This document shows, in pieces, positions 25,613 to 38,471 of a stretch of 64,000 nt of DNA; the first letter of the stretch is position 1, and each line of letters begins with the position of its first letter. The notes under the pieces were generated by a model. The model saw nothing but the letters and a program-made list of their open reading frames with translations. It was not told the DNA's origin and made no database searches. Source of the stretch: Pyrocephalus nanus (Eukaryota; Chordata; Aves; Passeriformes; Tyrannidae). The stretch covers positions 40,942,425-41,006,424 of the forward strand of contig CM076266.1 in assembly GCA_038380795.1 (NCBI GenBank). The letters run 5' to 3'. A program made the position numbers and the translations under genes.

Positions 25613-27564
25613 GCTTAATCCTCTGATCTTTTAGATTTTCTTTTATTTTTTAATTGGAGAAGTGGGAGGCACAAGGAGAATAGAGGGAATTCTGGAAATC
25701 TGGTTTGGTTGTTTGTTTTCCTTCCCTTAGCAACCAAATTCTAAAAAAGAGGATTTCTTAAACTATCCAAAAGCACATGGTTCATGGTCAATCAAAACGG
25801 AATCATTTTTTCTCCAGATTTTCCTGAATTTTTCAGAAGATATATGTGTCTATTTAATTTTTACAGCACTGTCACTTTAACTGGAGTGAGCCACTGTGTA
25901 AGCAGTTAAATTTAAGCTAAAATCCTTGTAGATGGGTCTATAAATAGCCTCCCTTGGACAAGAAAGATTTTGCTTGAGCATAATTGATCTTCATAAAGGA
26001 CACCAGACAGTAGCTCCTTGTAAATATTCAGTGGTCATTAGTTATTATCTTTTCCTGAGAAACTTAGCATTTGCAGACATTTGGAATGGGAAATAACTCC
26101 TGTCACATACCTTACAGCAAAGTAAACACTGGTAAAACTCCTTTCAAATGCTGACTTTTCAATTTGTCTGTGTAAAAGTAGATAGGAGGTTATGAACTCC
26201 AGCTAGAAATTAATGACAAGTTGATGAAGGAATTTAGCCAGCAATCTTAATTCTTTCTTATCCAAGAGTTAAGGTCTTGATCCAAAATCTGTTTAAATCA
26301 ACAGGCTGAATTCCTCTACCTTCAGCTGTCTACAGACCATACTGTAACTGAAAATCATACTCATATTTTTAGGTATATTGAGTGTATTATCTCTATAGTC
26401 ACTGGAAATCCTAAATTGTCTTAGAATATATTAGTTAATGATACTAGAATCTAGGGTATAAATTACCAGTGGGAAAAGAAAAAAGAATTAAATCTGCATA
26501 CAGTTTAAAGTAGCATAAACCTGAAGGAGAGTGACTAGCTAAAAAAAAAAAAAAAAAAAAAAAAGACACTTATTTGCCTCAGGACTGTAGGAAAATAACA
26601 GGCTGAATAGGATAAAACAAGTAATTTCTTGATTTTCCTGTTGTAAATTCTGTTGTCAAGCTATACCTTTAACCCTAAGTACCATGTAATTTCTACTGAT
26701 GTCAAAGGAATGGGTATGGTGTGGAATATATCAAATGTAATATTAATACCTCAGAAGAAAATTAGATGGTGTAGTAAATTGTTGGGTATGCTGAAGAAGC
26801 CTTATGTCAAATCTCTCTTCTTTATGAGGTTTTCTTGGGAAATGTAATGTCTTGGATTTCAGGTGAAACAAGTAGACTGATAAAATTTTAAATGCCAATG
26901 TATACACCATAATCTGTGTCTGGATAAACAGACAAATCCCACACATATGCACACAGCCAATAATAGTGTATTAGCAATAGACAGTGTAGGATGAAGATGT
27001 TTGGCAGATGCTTTAAACACCAAGAATTTTCTAATCAAGGAATAGGTTGCCAAGCAAGAATGTGCTTGGTATTTTATTCCTTAAAAGTTACAATAAAAGC
27101 CAGAATGAAGGTGGGAATTAAGATTATAATTAAAAAGTAGCACTTTTATTGAAAGTTGCATTATTTTTGAGTAACTCATGCTAAGAAAATATGTAAACAA
27201 CATTTTAATATTCCCTATAATTCTTCTTTTAACAGTAAAAAATAAACCATTGATATTTTAAGTATACTATTGAACTGGAAACAAATAAAGCAAATGCTAA
27301 GCACTGCTGATGCCCATTATTTCACGTTCCTGCTATCAATAAACTTATTTTTCCAAAACCAATCTCAGAAATGCTAAGGAATAATTATTTTTGAATACAT
27401 TACCTAAAAATGCTACAACACTCTACCCCTCAAAAAATACACCAAAACAAAATGAAAAAGTAAGCTCTAAATTGACCAAAGAAACGACAAATGTAGCACC
27501 TATTATATTCTGAGGATTCCACCATGAAAAATCAAATAAATGTGTACTGGCAGATTGAGTACAC
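25613..27564. other. Noncoding DNA with a poly(A) tract
   Basis: No gene is recognised. Open frames on both strands near 26650-27050 are short and lack splice support. The only marked feature is the poly(A) tract listed separately. Confidence 0.5.
26541..26564. repeat. Poly(A) tract, 24 bases
   Basis: Uninterrupted A run. The sequence upstream shows no recognisable retroposon body, and no flanking duplication is evident, so it is listed as a simple repeat. Confidence 0.9.
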
Positions 27565-27566
27565 TC

Positions 27567-27792
27567 ACGCTAATGTCAACAGAAGCTGAAAAGCTAAAAT
27601 ACCTAAGATTACACAAATAACCACATTTGGAGCAAGTAAATTCAAGAATTCCCAATCTTGTCTTTGAATGTATCTGCCTAATAAAATATTATCTTTGAAG
27701 GTTTTTTCTTTTAATATATTGTCTAAGACTTTTTTTCCCATTGCTTGCTCGATGCTTTGCTGCAGAAGTTCTAAATCACCTGAAATACTCAT
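27567..27792 (-). CDS. Candidate membrane-protein exon, unrecognised
   Basis: The gene is not recognised. The minus-strand frame starts at an ATG at 27792 and runs 75 codons to a TGA. Residues 4-30 (starting GDLELLQQSIEQAM) have the spacing of hydrophobic residues of an amphipathic helix, and residues 56-75 form one hydrophobic segment (starting NVVICVILGILAF) that could span a membrane. The TGA lies inside a strong donor sequence, GC|GTGAGT, so the frame may be an exon that splices on rather than ending there. A TATTTCAG acceptor falls four codons into the frame, so either a first coding exon or an internal exon is possible. The Kozak context of the ATG is weak (C at -3). If unspliced, the product would be a small tail-anchored protein. 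Composition is far more protein-like than in neighbouring open frames, but no homology could be tested. Confidence 0.33.
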
Positions 27793-30700
27793 TTGAGACA
27801 GTAAAATGTGCCCTCTTCCTAAGTTGATTTAGCTCCTTTGCAGAGCAGCTCAATGTTCTTTTAAATTAAGAGAGACACAATTTATATCACAGCCACATGT
27901 TTAGCCACAACAAGAGCAAAAGCCATGGATAGTACCATAAAATAAGTACAATTGATTTCTAGGGATAATTAGTTCAAATTAAACTAAATTATGTACTTTC
28001 TGAAAGTTTATGAATTCTGATTTTATTCCTTTTATTACGTGCTATCCAAAGAAACATTTTGTCCTATAAATAGTTTTTATTCTACAGAGAAACATAAGAA
28101 ATAAGTGATAAGGAGCAATCTGCTTTAGCTTGGAGGGTACAAAAGATTGAGAGAGAAATATTTCTAATAGATAACTGAAATTAGGGTCAAACCTTCAAAT
28201 GTGAATACAATTTTAAATCCTACAAGAAAGTTTTTCCAGACCTAGATTTTGGGAAAGCTTACCATATGTGAGGTCTACTTCATGTAAATAAAAAGTGTGC
28301 TTGATAGTAAATCTCATATTTACATGCCCAGTTCTTTAGATACTAAAACCTAAGTTCTAGAAATTAAAGGAATATATAAAAATATAGAAGAGCAGAACTC
28401 ACTTCACCACTAGAAATGGCATGTCAAAGGAACTCATTAGGAACTGGTCATGAGACTCCTTAAGGATAAACTGCTTTGACCAGTGGAATTTCAAAGTCCT
28501 CACAGTAGATACCTAAAAAGAAAGATACTATACTCACCACAGTATCTGAACACACATGCCTAAACCCAAGTTTTATTAGCATGCCTGGAACGAGAGAGGT
28601 TTCCCAGGAAAACATAATTCAGAGCTATAGTCAGAGCCTATTAGGAGGGTCTCAACCATCTCTTCCTATGGCTAAATAATTGTAGAGAGGAAAAATATGC
28701 CACTGGGCAAGAGAGATTCGTTGACTAGTTTCAGCCACACAGATGCTGTCCAGTTTGTTTCCTCTGAGAGATAAAAGCAGTTCTATTCCCATGTTGCTTT
28801 GCAGAAAAACTCATGAGAGCACATTGGCAGAAGTGCCACCTCATCAGGCTCACCACAGTCCTCAATGAAAAGGCAAGCATATTTGAGCTCTTGCAATGTA
28901 GCAAAAGAACTTCACCTGACCTAACATCCACACAAATAATTCTTCACTTGTATTGATTATGTCATATGGCCAATCAAATAGACACAATTAAAACAATAGA
29001 TCTTAAACCAAAAAATACTAATAAAACTATAGGAATTGTTCTTTTCTAAATACCAAACCACAGTCAGCTCTTACACTTGTTTTCACTTCAAAATAGGATG
29101 ACAGCTCTGTTATGAAATATTTACATTTTACACAGATCTGATCTTTAATCAGCTTTGAGATGAGTACTTGCAATCCCAACTGCATTCAGCAAGGGCTGTG
29201 ACTGCCAACACATCTGAAAGTCATTTTTAGAGTATAACAGAAAACAAAAAGAGAACTGTATCTTGATAGACTATAGAGTTCATTTTGTGGTTCAAAGCAG
29301 TGGTACAGCTGATGTAATCCTGTGAATTGTAATTCCCCGGCAACCCTGACCTCTGGCAGCTCATCAAGCCACATGGCCAGCCTCCCACCCTCTGCTTGGG
29401 CATAGCTCTGGAGTGCAAGGAGGTTCACCTCCACGCTACAGCATCTAAAATTAGTCCAAAGTGTTTCTCTTGACTCAAAGAGCAGAGTTTAAATCTCTTC
29501 TCTAAAAGAAAATAGTTGCTGAGTTCCAGCATGGAGTGTAGAATTCTGTGAGGCACACATAGCACAACCTTATCAGAAGACACACATACTGCAGGAATGG
29601 TGATGGCTTCTATGAGTCTAAGAACTTGGAAATCAAATATCCTTCAAAATACAACTCTTTAATAAGACAATCATCTTTATTGTTGAAGTGCAAATCTTTT
29701 TATAGAAACGCAAGTTCCACGTACTAAACATTTTTCTTTGAATTAGTTTATTCATTTCCTTCTGTACTTTTATTTGTCCAATGTATTTCATAATTTTTGA
29801 TGCCAAGACTGGACTATATTTTTATGACAAAAAGTAATTATTTCTGTGGAACTGTTTTCTCCTCAACCCCCTGTGAGATAAGATTGTATAATTTTATTTA
29901 AAAAAAAAAAAAAGAGAGAGAGAGACAGAGAAAGATTGTTTTACTTTCATCAAAAAAATAAATTAAGAACTTAACAGGTTATGAATGCAAAAAATACAAA
30001 CCCAATGTGAGTAAGAGGAACCCTTTTCCTTGATGATGCATAACAGAGTGCAACATGTATGTGACGTCTGCTGGTTTGACTCACAGCAGAGCAGAGATCT
30101 GCTGAGGGCTGGGAGTCAGACCCTGGGACATGCAGTCAGCCAGCCCTGCAGTGGGAATTCCCCTTTTGAACCATGCCAGGGACATTGAATTATGAATCTC
30201 ACATCTATAGAAAGGGATATTCTGTAAATAGAAAATAAAATGTTATGGCAAATTAGCCAGTAAAACATTCCATATGTGGATCCAGGTAAACTGATAAATG
30301 CATACTTTTTATAGTATTGTTGAATCAATCTGAGGGTGTAGTTAACTTTTCAAGCAGAACTGAACCAAACCTCACATGGACCTGTTGAGCTCTGTCCTAA
30401 ATAATATTGATTGGGTGGATGAGCTCAAGACATAAAGGAAATCAAGTAGGTTGACAATGGACCAAATAATAGGGTCCAACCAAGGGTGCTTGGCTTATTG
30501 CTTTGTTTAGAGAAAGCTTTACCTTTATTTTTTTTCTCTCTGCATACACTAAAGAATGATTTATCTGGTTGGAAGGTTCTGAATAAAAAGCTCTGGAGTA
30601 TAAACACTTATATAGCTGGTGATGTACAATGCACATAGCTGAGATTCTCTTGGCACAAGAGTGGGTAGAGACCATGCTACTGACAGATCTCTCTTTTATG

Positions 30701-31870
30701 GTGGGAATTTTTAAAGCTCTCTGCAAAAAAATCCCAACATAAATTCAGGGTGATTTAGGAGGAAGAGTTCAAGAAAAAAAAATTATTGGTGTTTAGACTA
30801 GCCAGAGTCAATAAAACAGAATGATGTAATGTAAATTGTAATGCTTTTTATTTTCTGCAATCAGAGCAGCTGAGACACTTTCTACACTTCTAAGTCCCTG
30901 ACTTGTTTCAAAAACATACCCCAGCATCTTTATAATTGGGTCATCTTCTTGCTGTCTGTGATTTTTGAAACATAAAGCTCATTTGAATATGAAAAACTTT
31001 ATATCAAATAAGAATAAAATAATATATAATAATGAATAAGCTTATCCAAAGTGGCATTTTTGTGTAGATCTGAAAACTAAAGATTTGCACTTACCAGGAT
31101 TATAAATTATGTCTTCTTCCTGTCAGGTCTCCATAGAAACACATGTAGAAATTTTTTTGTCTTACAGTCTAGCTAGGAATTTTACTATGGAGACTGAATA
31201 TTACTATTCTGAAAATAACCTGTCTTAGTAAAAACAGTAATAATTCTGTGGGATAATGAAGTAGTATTGCTTGATTAAAACCAGTGTTAAGATCTCAGGC
31301 TCTTGAGAAACAGCAGGTTTCAGGGGATGGTTCAGAAATTTTTGAAAAGCTGATAAGAACTCCAGGGATGCCAATAATGTCACTTTCAAACTACATGGTT
31401 CTCTCATTAAATTTAATGTAGAATACACGTGTAACCCTATAAATACACATGGAAACATTTTAAATCAAGATGAGGTGGGAACTGAATAAGACTGTGGCTC
31501 TGTAGCACTCAGGATGTTGATTCTCAGTACTCAGAGCTGTCATCTTGAACTTGGGTTCAGATTTTAGATCTGTAAAGGGGTGACATTTCAGAATTTTACT
31601 AGGCATTGCTTTCTTCTCAGCTGTGTGATGTTAGTGTGATTTATTAGGCTGCCATGCTCCCTACCTGCACTGGGAATCTGGAACCTAGAGCAAAGTGATT
31701 AATAATTTAGATGCCAATATCTGGGCTTTTGTTTTCATATTCAGAATCAAGTCCATAAAACCATCATTCAAGTTCCAGTTTTAACAACATTGCCAGAGAT
31801 TGTAACTTCATGTGCAGAGCCACCATACTTCTTCCACCTCCTTGGCAGGTGCAGCAAAGGAGGAAGCAGG
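27793..31870. other. Noncoding DNA, nothing recognised
   Basis: No repeat family or RNA gene is recognisable. A poly(A) run of about 14 bases followed by (GA)n lies at 29900-29934. Open frames on the minus strand at 29186-29434 overlap each other in two frames and have no family resemblance. Confidence 0.5.
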
Positions 31871-31997
31871 TATTTCAAATGTGAAATCAGAAGTTTTATA
31901 AAGCATATCCCTCATTTTTGATTACATTCATCTTGCTTATAACACTGGATTTAGTGGCAAGATTCTCAGGTTAGTATTTAAGCTTAGTCCATTTTTC
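31871..31997 (+). repeat. Left arm of a long inverted repeat
   Basis: About 127 bases match the reverse complement of 32747-32874 with roughly 11 substitutions and one single-base indel by eye, about 90% identity. Shared words include TATTTCAAATGTGAAA at the outer end, CATTCATCTTGCTTATAAC in the middle and CTTAGTCCATTTTTC at the inner end. It does not match CR1 or the LTRs in this window. It is either one of two opposite copies of an unidentified repeat family or half of a local inverted duplication. Confidence 0.85.
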
Positions 31998-32746
31998 TTT
32001 GCTTTCAGTGTCTTTGTTTTTAAAGGTAGAGCAGAGTGGAAGCAAGCGGACTACCAGCCTGACACAGTAAAATTCAACAAAAATTGAACGAAAAACTTTC
32101 AGTTTTCAACTTCCTGCTCCCTCAAATGAGTGCAACACAAGAATAATGTAAGCTTGTGTCCCATGTGAGGGAAAATCAATATAATATCTTTGTTATACCA
32201 AAAGAATATACATATTCTGCTCTGAGAATACTGACAAATTTAAAATCCTGCTGCTGTCAGTGGATATATTAGTTAACAGCACCTGATAATACACACTTTA
32301 TATAGGCCCTGCACCATGGGTTGACACACTCACACCCATTTGGAGGCTTATTAACATCTCCAAGCCAGCAAGTTTCTAAATCCCCAACTCTTTTAAAAGA
32401 TCCTGTGTTATTTGATGCTGAAAAAGTATAGAAGTCAGGGAATTCTGGATGTATCATAATGCTGTACTAGGTTTAGCAGAATCATTAAGTTTCTGGAATC
32501 ATTAACTGTCTTATAGTGTGTAAACAGTAAACTGCATTTCTATTTTGGTTGTAGAAAGATAATTTTCCTTCATCTTGCATTTAAATATATCCATTAAATG
32601 CAGCATTGTGGACATGCTTCATGGTTACATTAATACACAGAAATTTCCTTTTTCTGCAGACATAATTTTTTTGTTCTATGTAGCATTCTTCAGCACCTTA
32701 TCCCTGATTTTGTCTATTACCTTACTACTTTAAAGAGCAATTTAGG
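31998..32746. other. Spacer between inverted repeat arms
   Basis: About 750 bases of unique AT-rich sequence with no open frame of note and no transposase-like coding potential. If the arms pair in RNA or DNA, this would be the loop. Confidence 0.6.
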
Positions 32747-32874
32747 GAAAAATGGACTAAGCATAAGTCCTAACCTGAGAATCTTGCCACTAAAATCCAA
32801 TGTTATAAGCAAGATGAATGCATTCACAAATGAGTGATACACTTTATAAAACTTCTGGTTTCACATTTGAAATA
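32747..32874 (-). repeat. Right arm of a long inverted repeat
   Basis: Reverse-complement partner of 31871-31997. The one-base indel lies in a run of T before AGTGGCAAGATTCTCAGG in the left-arm orientation. Beyond the outer end, words such as TCATGTGCA and TTAACAA recur on both sides at similar distance, suggesting that the original similarity was longer and has decayed outside the core. Confidence 0.85.
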
Positions 32875-34111
32875 AACTGTGTACTCAAAAGGTAGTATGA
32901 CTGTAACGTACTGAGTTGCACATGACTCTATAGAGACCAGAACCACAATTTGTTAAGTGCACCTCCAATGACTGTAGTGAACATTGCACTAGATCCTAAT
33001 TCTCTAAATCTGTTCCAGGTGGTATAGTATTACTTCTAAAGGTGGCTGAAATAATACCTAAATATGAGTTTCCTTAGTTCTTTCCTTCTGAAATCAACAT
33101 CTTTTACCTAAGCTGATTTGGGCCGTGTTTCAGAAAGCTTTTTAGAGAAGGATAACTCAAATGAGAAAAGTTTTCAATGCAGAAAGTCCCTTTAAATAAT
33201 TCCAGGCAGGTGGTTATGTTAGATTCTAACAGCCACTCAGTCCAAAAAAGCGCCCAGTGTGTTTGACTTCCTGCTTTTTCACTGATTTGGCCATCAATCT
33301 CACTTGTCGTTTATAAAAAAAAAAAAACAGTATAATTTTCGACACTTAGGCATGTTCAGTCTCAGAACTTTGAGATCATCTAACAAAAATTCTCAGTAAG
33401 TATGGAGTAATGAAATAAAATCTTACAAGAAAAGTTTAAAAAAGCTGCTAATGAAGAAAAGGCAGCAACCTAAAGTCTCCTTATGAGTAAAATCTTGAGA
33501 CAAAAAGTGTGAGAGGTACCTTTTATTAATTATCCACATTGTCATAATTCCTTCTATTGCTATAACATTTGATTTTCATGGATAAATCCTGCATTTTCCT
33601 TCTTGCAACACTGCAGTGCCCCAACAGTCAGAGAAAACATGCAACTCAATACGCTTTGCTCAGGGCATTTATAATTGAAGGCAGCTGTAATTCTTGTTGC
33701 ATTCTTCACAGAGCACTCATTAGGACTTTATAAACACCATTTAACACATAAAAGGGAAAGAACAGAACAGTTTGGACATAGGAAGAAAAAATATTTCATT
33801 AAATATTAATTCCATATAATAATTTTAAAGGTAGTACATACAGCAAGTATGGTACACATGTACATGCTATGTATATAAGTATATATGCACATATATAGTG
33901 CGTACAGGAAATATAGCATTCTGATGGAGAATTAGCTTATATTATGCTGTATTTGGTTCAACAGTATTCTCTTTTAGACCTCTTGCACCAAGGATAAGGA
34001 AACATGAAACGTTTCTCCTTCAAGGCCTGAACAATACTTTTCTATACAGTTTTCTTCGGGGATCACAGGGCTGTTGCTGTGCTCCACCAGAGTCTTTGGT
34101 TTGCTTTTCAG
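32875..34111. other. Noncoding DNA, nothing recognised
   Basis: AT-rich sequence with an A13 run at 33315-33327 and a TA/TG-rich stretch at about 33855-33905 (GTATATAAGTATATATGC). No gene or repeat family is recognised. Confidence 0.5.
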
Positions 34112-34338
34112 GGCTTAATGTAGAAGAATATCTTGCATATGCTGTGATAAGATGCTGTGTTGATCTCAGCTTTCGGTCCTTGGGTTCAGTGGAATATTTC
34201 AGAAGGAATGACAGACTTGGACCCTTCCCAGAGCAAGTCCAGAGGCTGAAGTCAGAGCAATGGCTCTTCAAGAACTACGGGCAGAATGATATTCCTCTAT
34301 GCCTATTGCAGAGTGAAGCCATGAAGCTTGTGTGCTAA
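34112..34338 (+). other. Candidate terminal exon, unrecognised
   Basis: A good acceptor (GGTTTGCTTTTCAG, ending at 34111) is followed in one frame by 75 open codons to a TAA at 34338. An ATTAAA polyadenylation-type signal lies at 34443-34448, a plausible distance for a short 3' UTR. The peptide starts GLNVEEYLAYAVIRCC, includes a charged middle part (EYFRRNDRLGPFPEQVQRLK) and ends EAMKLVC. It shows no membrane segment and no recognised domain. There is no in-frame ATG near the start, so an upstream exon would be needed. The minus strand is also open across the same bases, which weakens the case. It could be an exon of a long noncoding RNA. Confidence 0.25.
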
Positions 34339-37300
34339 AAAAGGACAGCAAACAGCTAGACCTTGGGAGGAAGAAAGGAAAGAGAGGGACCTCAAGATAC
34401 AGAGAGCAGATGGGCCCAAGGAAGGCTAAGGGAAATTTTTTCATTAAAATGCACAATTGAAGGGTCTCCTCCCCCTCTTACCAGAAACACCATTGTCAAG
34501 TTTGTTTTCTAACTATTTGGTTTATTTTTTCTTTCCCAGCAGATCTGGCTCTTTGGTATTTAAAGATAAATGTGTTTCCAGATCATTACTTGTGTATCCC
34601 AGTGAAACTTCTTCATAGGTACTTAATGCTGCTGGTGCCTTAGAAGATGCTCACACACAAGGAAAGGTTGGGAAGAGGTCAGTTTTCTGTTCTGATCAAG
34701 TTCTGGTCCATATTAATGTTTCCTGCCTCCCTGGAAATACCCCTGCATGTCTGAACAAAAAGGTGTCAACCATTCATCTGTCCCAGTCAGAAAGGTAATT
34801 AAAGACTACTGTGACATTCTCTTCTGAGGGTCTCCTCCTTTGGCAAGATTTCTGTGGCTTTGGCAGTAACAAGAGCACACAGAACTACCCAAGACAGATA
34901 ACTCCATGATAACTCTACACATGCCTTTATGCCTCTTGTACATATGACAAACTATATCACAGAACCACAACCTTCATATGTAATGTGTGTGTCTTTATGT
35001 ATAACCCAAGAGCAAGTTTATCCCTGCCATGTCAGTAAGTGGTCAGAGATGGTACAGAGCAGGTGCTCAAAAAGTATCTACGACTGTTGTATGCAGCATC
35101 TATTAAGTGGCAATTGGGTTTTGTGTGTGTTTTTAAGATGAATTGTTGCTAGGAGTTGTAGGATGAAAAGAAACATTTTTTCAGAGGTACAAGAAAGGAA
35201 AGCAACAGAAACAGGTAAAGGTGAGAAGAGAAAGAACATGGCAAGATACTTGTTTTGAAAGATGCACGTCAAACAGGCTTTACTGATTTGAAACACAAAT
35301 CTCTGGGTTTATAGTCTATGTTCTGCAAGAAATCCTCTAAATGACCACAATAGCCCCTCATAAGTATAAAAATCTATGAATCAAGAGACATAGGAGATAA
35401 CAAATATGTAATATCTCCAAAAACATTAATCCAGTGTTCCTTCTTCCAAACCACAGTGTCCCATCTGCTAAAGTTAAGAGAATTAAACTACCACAGAGTA
35501 CAAATGGAGGATAGATGTATATCTTACTAAATAAGACATATGGAAGACTTGTTGAGATCTGTTCAAGCAAGGATTTTATTGCAGTGCTGCTATACTGTCT
35601 ACTTTTTCTTGAAAACTGACTTTGGACTATTTTATTTCAAACCTCACTTTTCAATGTGATCACTGTACCCGTGTACCTCCTAAGGTCATATATTTCACTG
35701 GACCTTGGCCAGATCAGTACTTTATTTTTTCTGAAATTCGCGGTCTTGAAACTGAAGGTGACTTTTCATGTTTGACGTTTGCCATATGTAATCATAGTTG
35801 GGATACAAGGTCATTAATTCTAGTTTACAAACAGGGTTTACTTTCCGAGTTTATCCTGATTGTTTACCCTTTGCATTGCTACACATTGTCTGTCCAACTT
35901 TTATTTAAATGATACATTAATTTTTCTCTTTTTTTTTCTTCTTCAGCCATTAAGAGGGGCTGTAAATGGACACATTGCTGGAAAAATATGCCGATAGAAA
36001 ATAAATAGGAACAAGTTTATGCATTCAGTCAAGTCACAGACCAATGGTTTATTATCAAAAGTTGTCACTAGAAAGCGCTGGTAAAGGTGTGCCATGCTTC
36101 AGAGATTCTGAACTTCAACACAGCTTTTGAGCTCAGCATTTGTTTCTGATGCACAAGAAGTGATCTGAGCTGACTGTGCTGACTATTTGAAATGTGCTGT
36201 ACTTCCTCTGTGATGATTATATTACAGGTTTTATTCACTAAGAATTAGGCTGAGCAATCAGCATGACTGCAGCAAAAGACATTATCGTGTACTGGGGACT
36301 ACTGAGAAACAAATGAGAATAACCAGTCAGAAATCAACTGAAATCATCAGAAATCAAAAGTATGTGCAGAATATCCATTGGTTCAGTTACACAAACATAC
36401 TTACATTAGAATAACACTACTGTAACTATAGGGTCAAACCCTTGGCAGTAAAGAATTGTCATAAAAAGGGATGCCTCATCACCCATAATTAAGGTTCTCT
36501 TGCAGGAGGATATGCCCACATACTATTTTTTCAACAAAATACTTACTGTCTCCTCCTGTGCATAAAAATTGGTAATGCCCATTTAATGACTAGTTATATC
36601 ATATTTTTATGTTCACCCTATAATTTCTAAAGCTTACTTCACTTTCAAAATGTATTTTGAAGACATAATTGAAAAATGACTGTGCTTAACCTTGGCAAAC
36701 ATTATTTAAGAATCATGGTGTTCAGGCCGTGGGAGCTCACTCTAAAGACCCTCAGAGTAAATGAAATCAGCACGTCAGTAGAAGCTAGGTCTGAATCTCC
36801 TTCACAAGCTCTATCAGGTGTGTACTAGTGAATGAATCTTCTCCTGATCTTTCTGAGACGACAACATGCTGTTGTTGTTCTACATGTAAATGGAAGACAT
36901 CTAAACTACAGACAAAAATTAGCTTGGATGCTCAACTTAAAAAGTAATTGGCCCCAACATTTTTTCTTTAAATATGCTGGCAGTACCTATACTTTTAAAA
37001 TATGAAGCACAGCTCCTTTGGCATGAAGGCAAGTCACACATTCTAAGCACTTTTGCAGTTCAAATTCTAGGGAGAGGAACTTTACAGTAAGTGCAATTTT
37101 TCCATTTCTAATTCGTATAGCATAGAGATCGCTGAAAGAATCTACAAGAAATGAAGTTGGAGTATGATATGTGACAGTCACTTTGATTATAAAAACCCAA
37201 TTCAATCCCAGAGCAGGTATTTCATGTCCACTGGAGGAAATGAACATACTATGTTTTTTTATTTTAATTTGTTTTCTTCGAAGGGTGCTTTGCAAAGTCT

Positions 37301-37611
37301 TTGTACAAATGAGTTCAGCTGTGGTTGGAGAGGTGTTAAAGGGTTAACATAAATGTGCTTTCACTTGTGGTTTCATCTGCCTGCACAAAATTAACCGTTC
37401 ATCTACTTTTTACCCAATTCCCTGAAGAGATATATGTTTCCTGGCTCAAGTTCTTTCTGTAGACAAGCTCTCTTCTTCCTAGGCAGGCTGTAAAAAGAAA
37501 AGCATGGACTTATATTAACTCTGAACATCACGTATTTCATCAGCAGAGTAACACTATTTAGATTCACATAAATTTCTGCCACTTAAAAAATCAAAATGAC
37601 TGGTAACAACA
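34339..37611. other. Noncoding DNA, nothing recognised
   Basis: No gene or repeat family is recognised apart from the ATTAAA signal noted for the preceding candidate. Open frames near 35622-35912 (plus) and 36987-37295 (minus) have no splice support or family resemblance. Confidence 0.5.
37607..37611. repeat. Target-site duplication, left copy (CAACA)
   Basis: The five bases CAACA directly precede the LTR and are repeated directly after it at 38587-38591. A five-base duplication is usual for ERVL-type (class III) retroviral integration. CAACA resembles the LTR end itself, so the exact boundary is slightly ambiguous. Confidence 0.7.
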
Positions 37612-38360
37612 TGTTGTGGTTTTGCCCAGTCGGTCAGCCCCTGGGGCTGAGAATGGTTTTGTCCAGGTAAAGTTCCGGACAAAAAACCAATTAAAACTCT
37701 CAGTAACGTCTTTGCTAATTACATGTTTAAGAAAATGGAAGAGAAGGTGGATTGTGCAGTTAAAATTAAGAGTAACAGCCATGTAGGAGGCAGCAAACTC
37801 TGAGTGGGGGGCTAGACCCCCTCCTCCCCTGGCCCTGGGCTGGGGGCAAGTGTAGCACTGAAACTCCCCCTTCTCTTCTATAAGAGAGTGAAGAAAAAAA
37901 CAACTTTAAAAGACGAACTGCTTGGACAGAAACCACTGCAGAGAAATTCCAGCGAAGAGATAAGGGACCTCCAAGGTCAAAACTGGCAGCCTTAGGAGAA
38001 AGAAAAACTGTGCAAAGAGGGGCTTGTTTCTTCCCCTTTTTTGCTCTCTCCCTTCAGCAGGAAAGAGACTAAAAAAATAATCCCTGCTACCTTGTAGAAG
38101 TTTGTTGGGGTGAGGAGACCCCCGTGCTGCTTGTGGAAGAGCCTATCCTGGAGTAAGTTGATGCATGAGGAAGCCGAGGCTTCATGAAAAGGACTAAGAT
38201 GAGGCAGAGACCTGTCGAAGATTTGTAACTCTGAGTATGACCCTGAGGGGGATGAGGCTCATGCTGGAGCGAGACGGCTTAGGTGAGATGTGAGGATCTC
38301 AGTGAGAGACCCATGCTGCTACCGGACATTTGTGACCCTGAGAAAACCTCCTTGGACTGA

Positions 38361-38368
38361 TATATAAA
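38361..38368 (+). promoter_or_regulatory. TATA box of the solo LTR
   Basis: TATATAAA followed by a G-rich run, about 105 bases upstream of the AATAAA signal, as expected for the U3 promoter of an LTR. Activity is inferred only from sequence. Confidence 0.55.
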
Positions 38369-38465
38369 GGGGGGAGGAGTATTTCTGTAAATACTCAGTA
38401 CCTTTACTTAAGTAGAATTATTGTAGATGTAGTTCTTTGGTAGCTTTGATTTTGATTTTACTAAT

Positions 38466-38471
38466 AATAAA
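38466..38471 (+). terminator. LTR polyadenylation signal
   Basis: AATAAA downstream of the TATA box, followed by a T-rich stretch (CTGTCTCTTTTGTCTG) near 38495-38512 that fits a downstream polyadenylation element. Confidence 0.5.

Noticed and set aside
29900..29934. Poly(A) plus (GA)n considered as a SINE or processed pseudogene tail
   Set aside because: No retroposon or gene body upstream and no flanking duplication.
33855..33905. TA/TG-rich stretch considered as a promoter TATA region
   Set aside because: It is a low-complexity tract with no associated exon or initiator.
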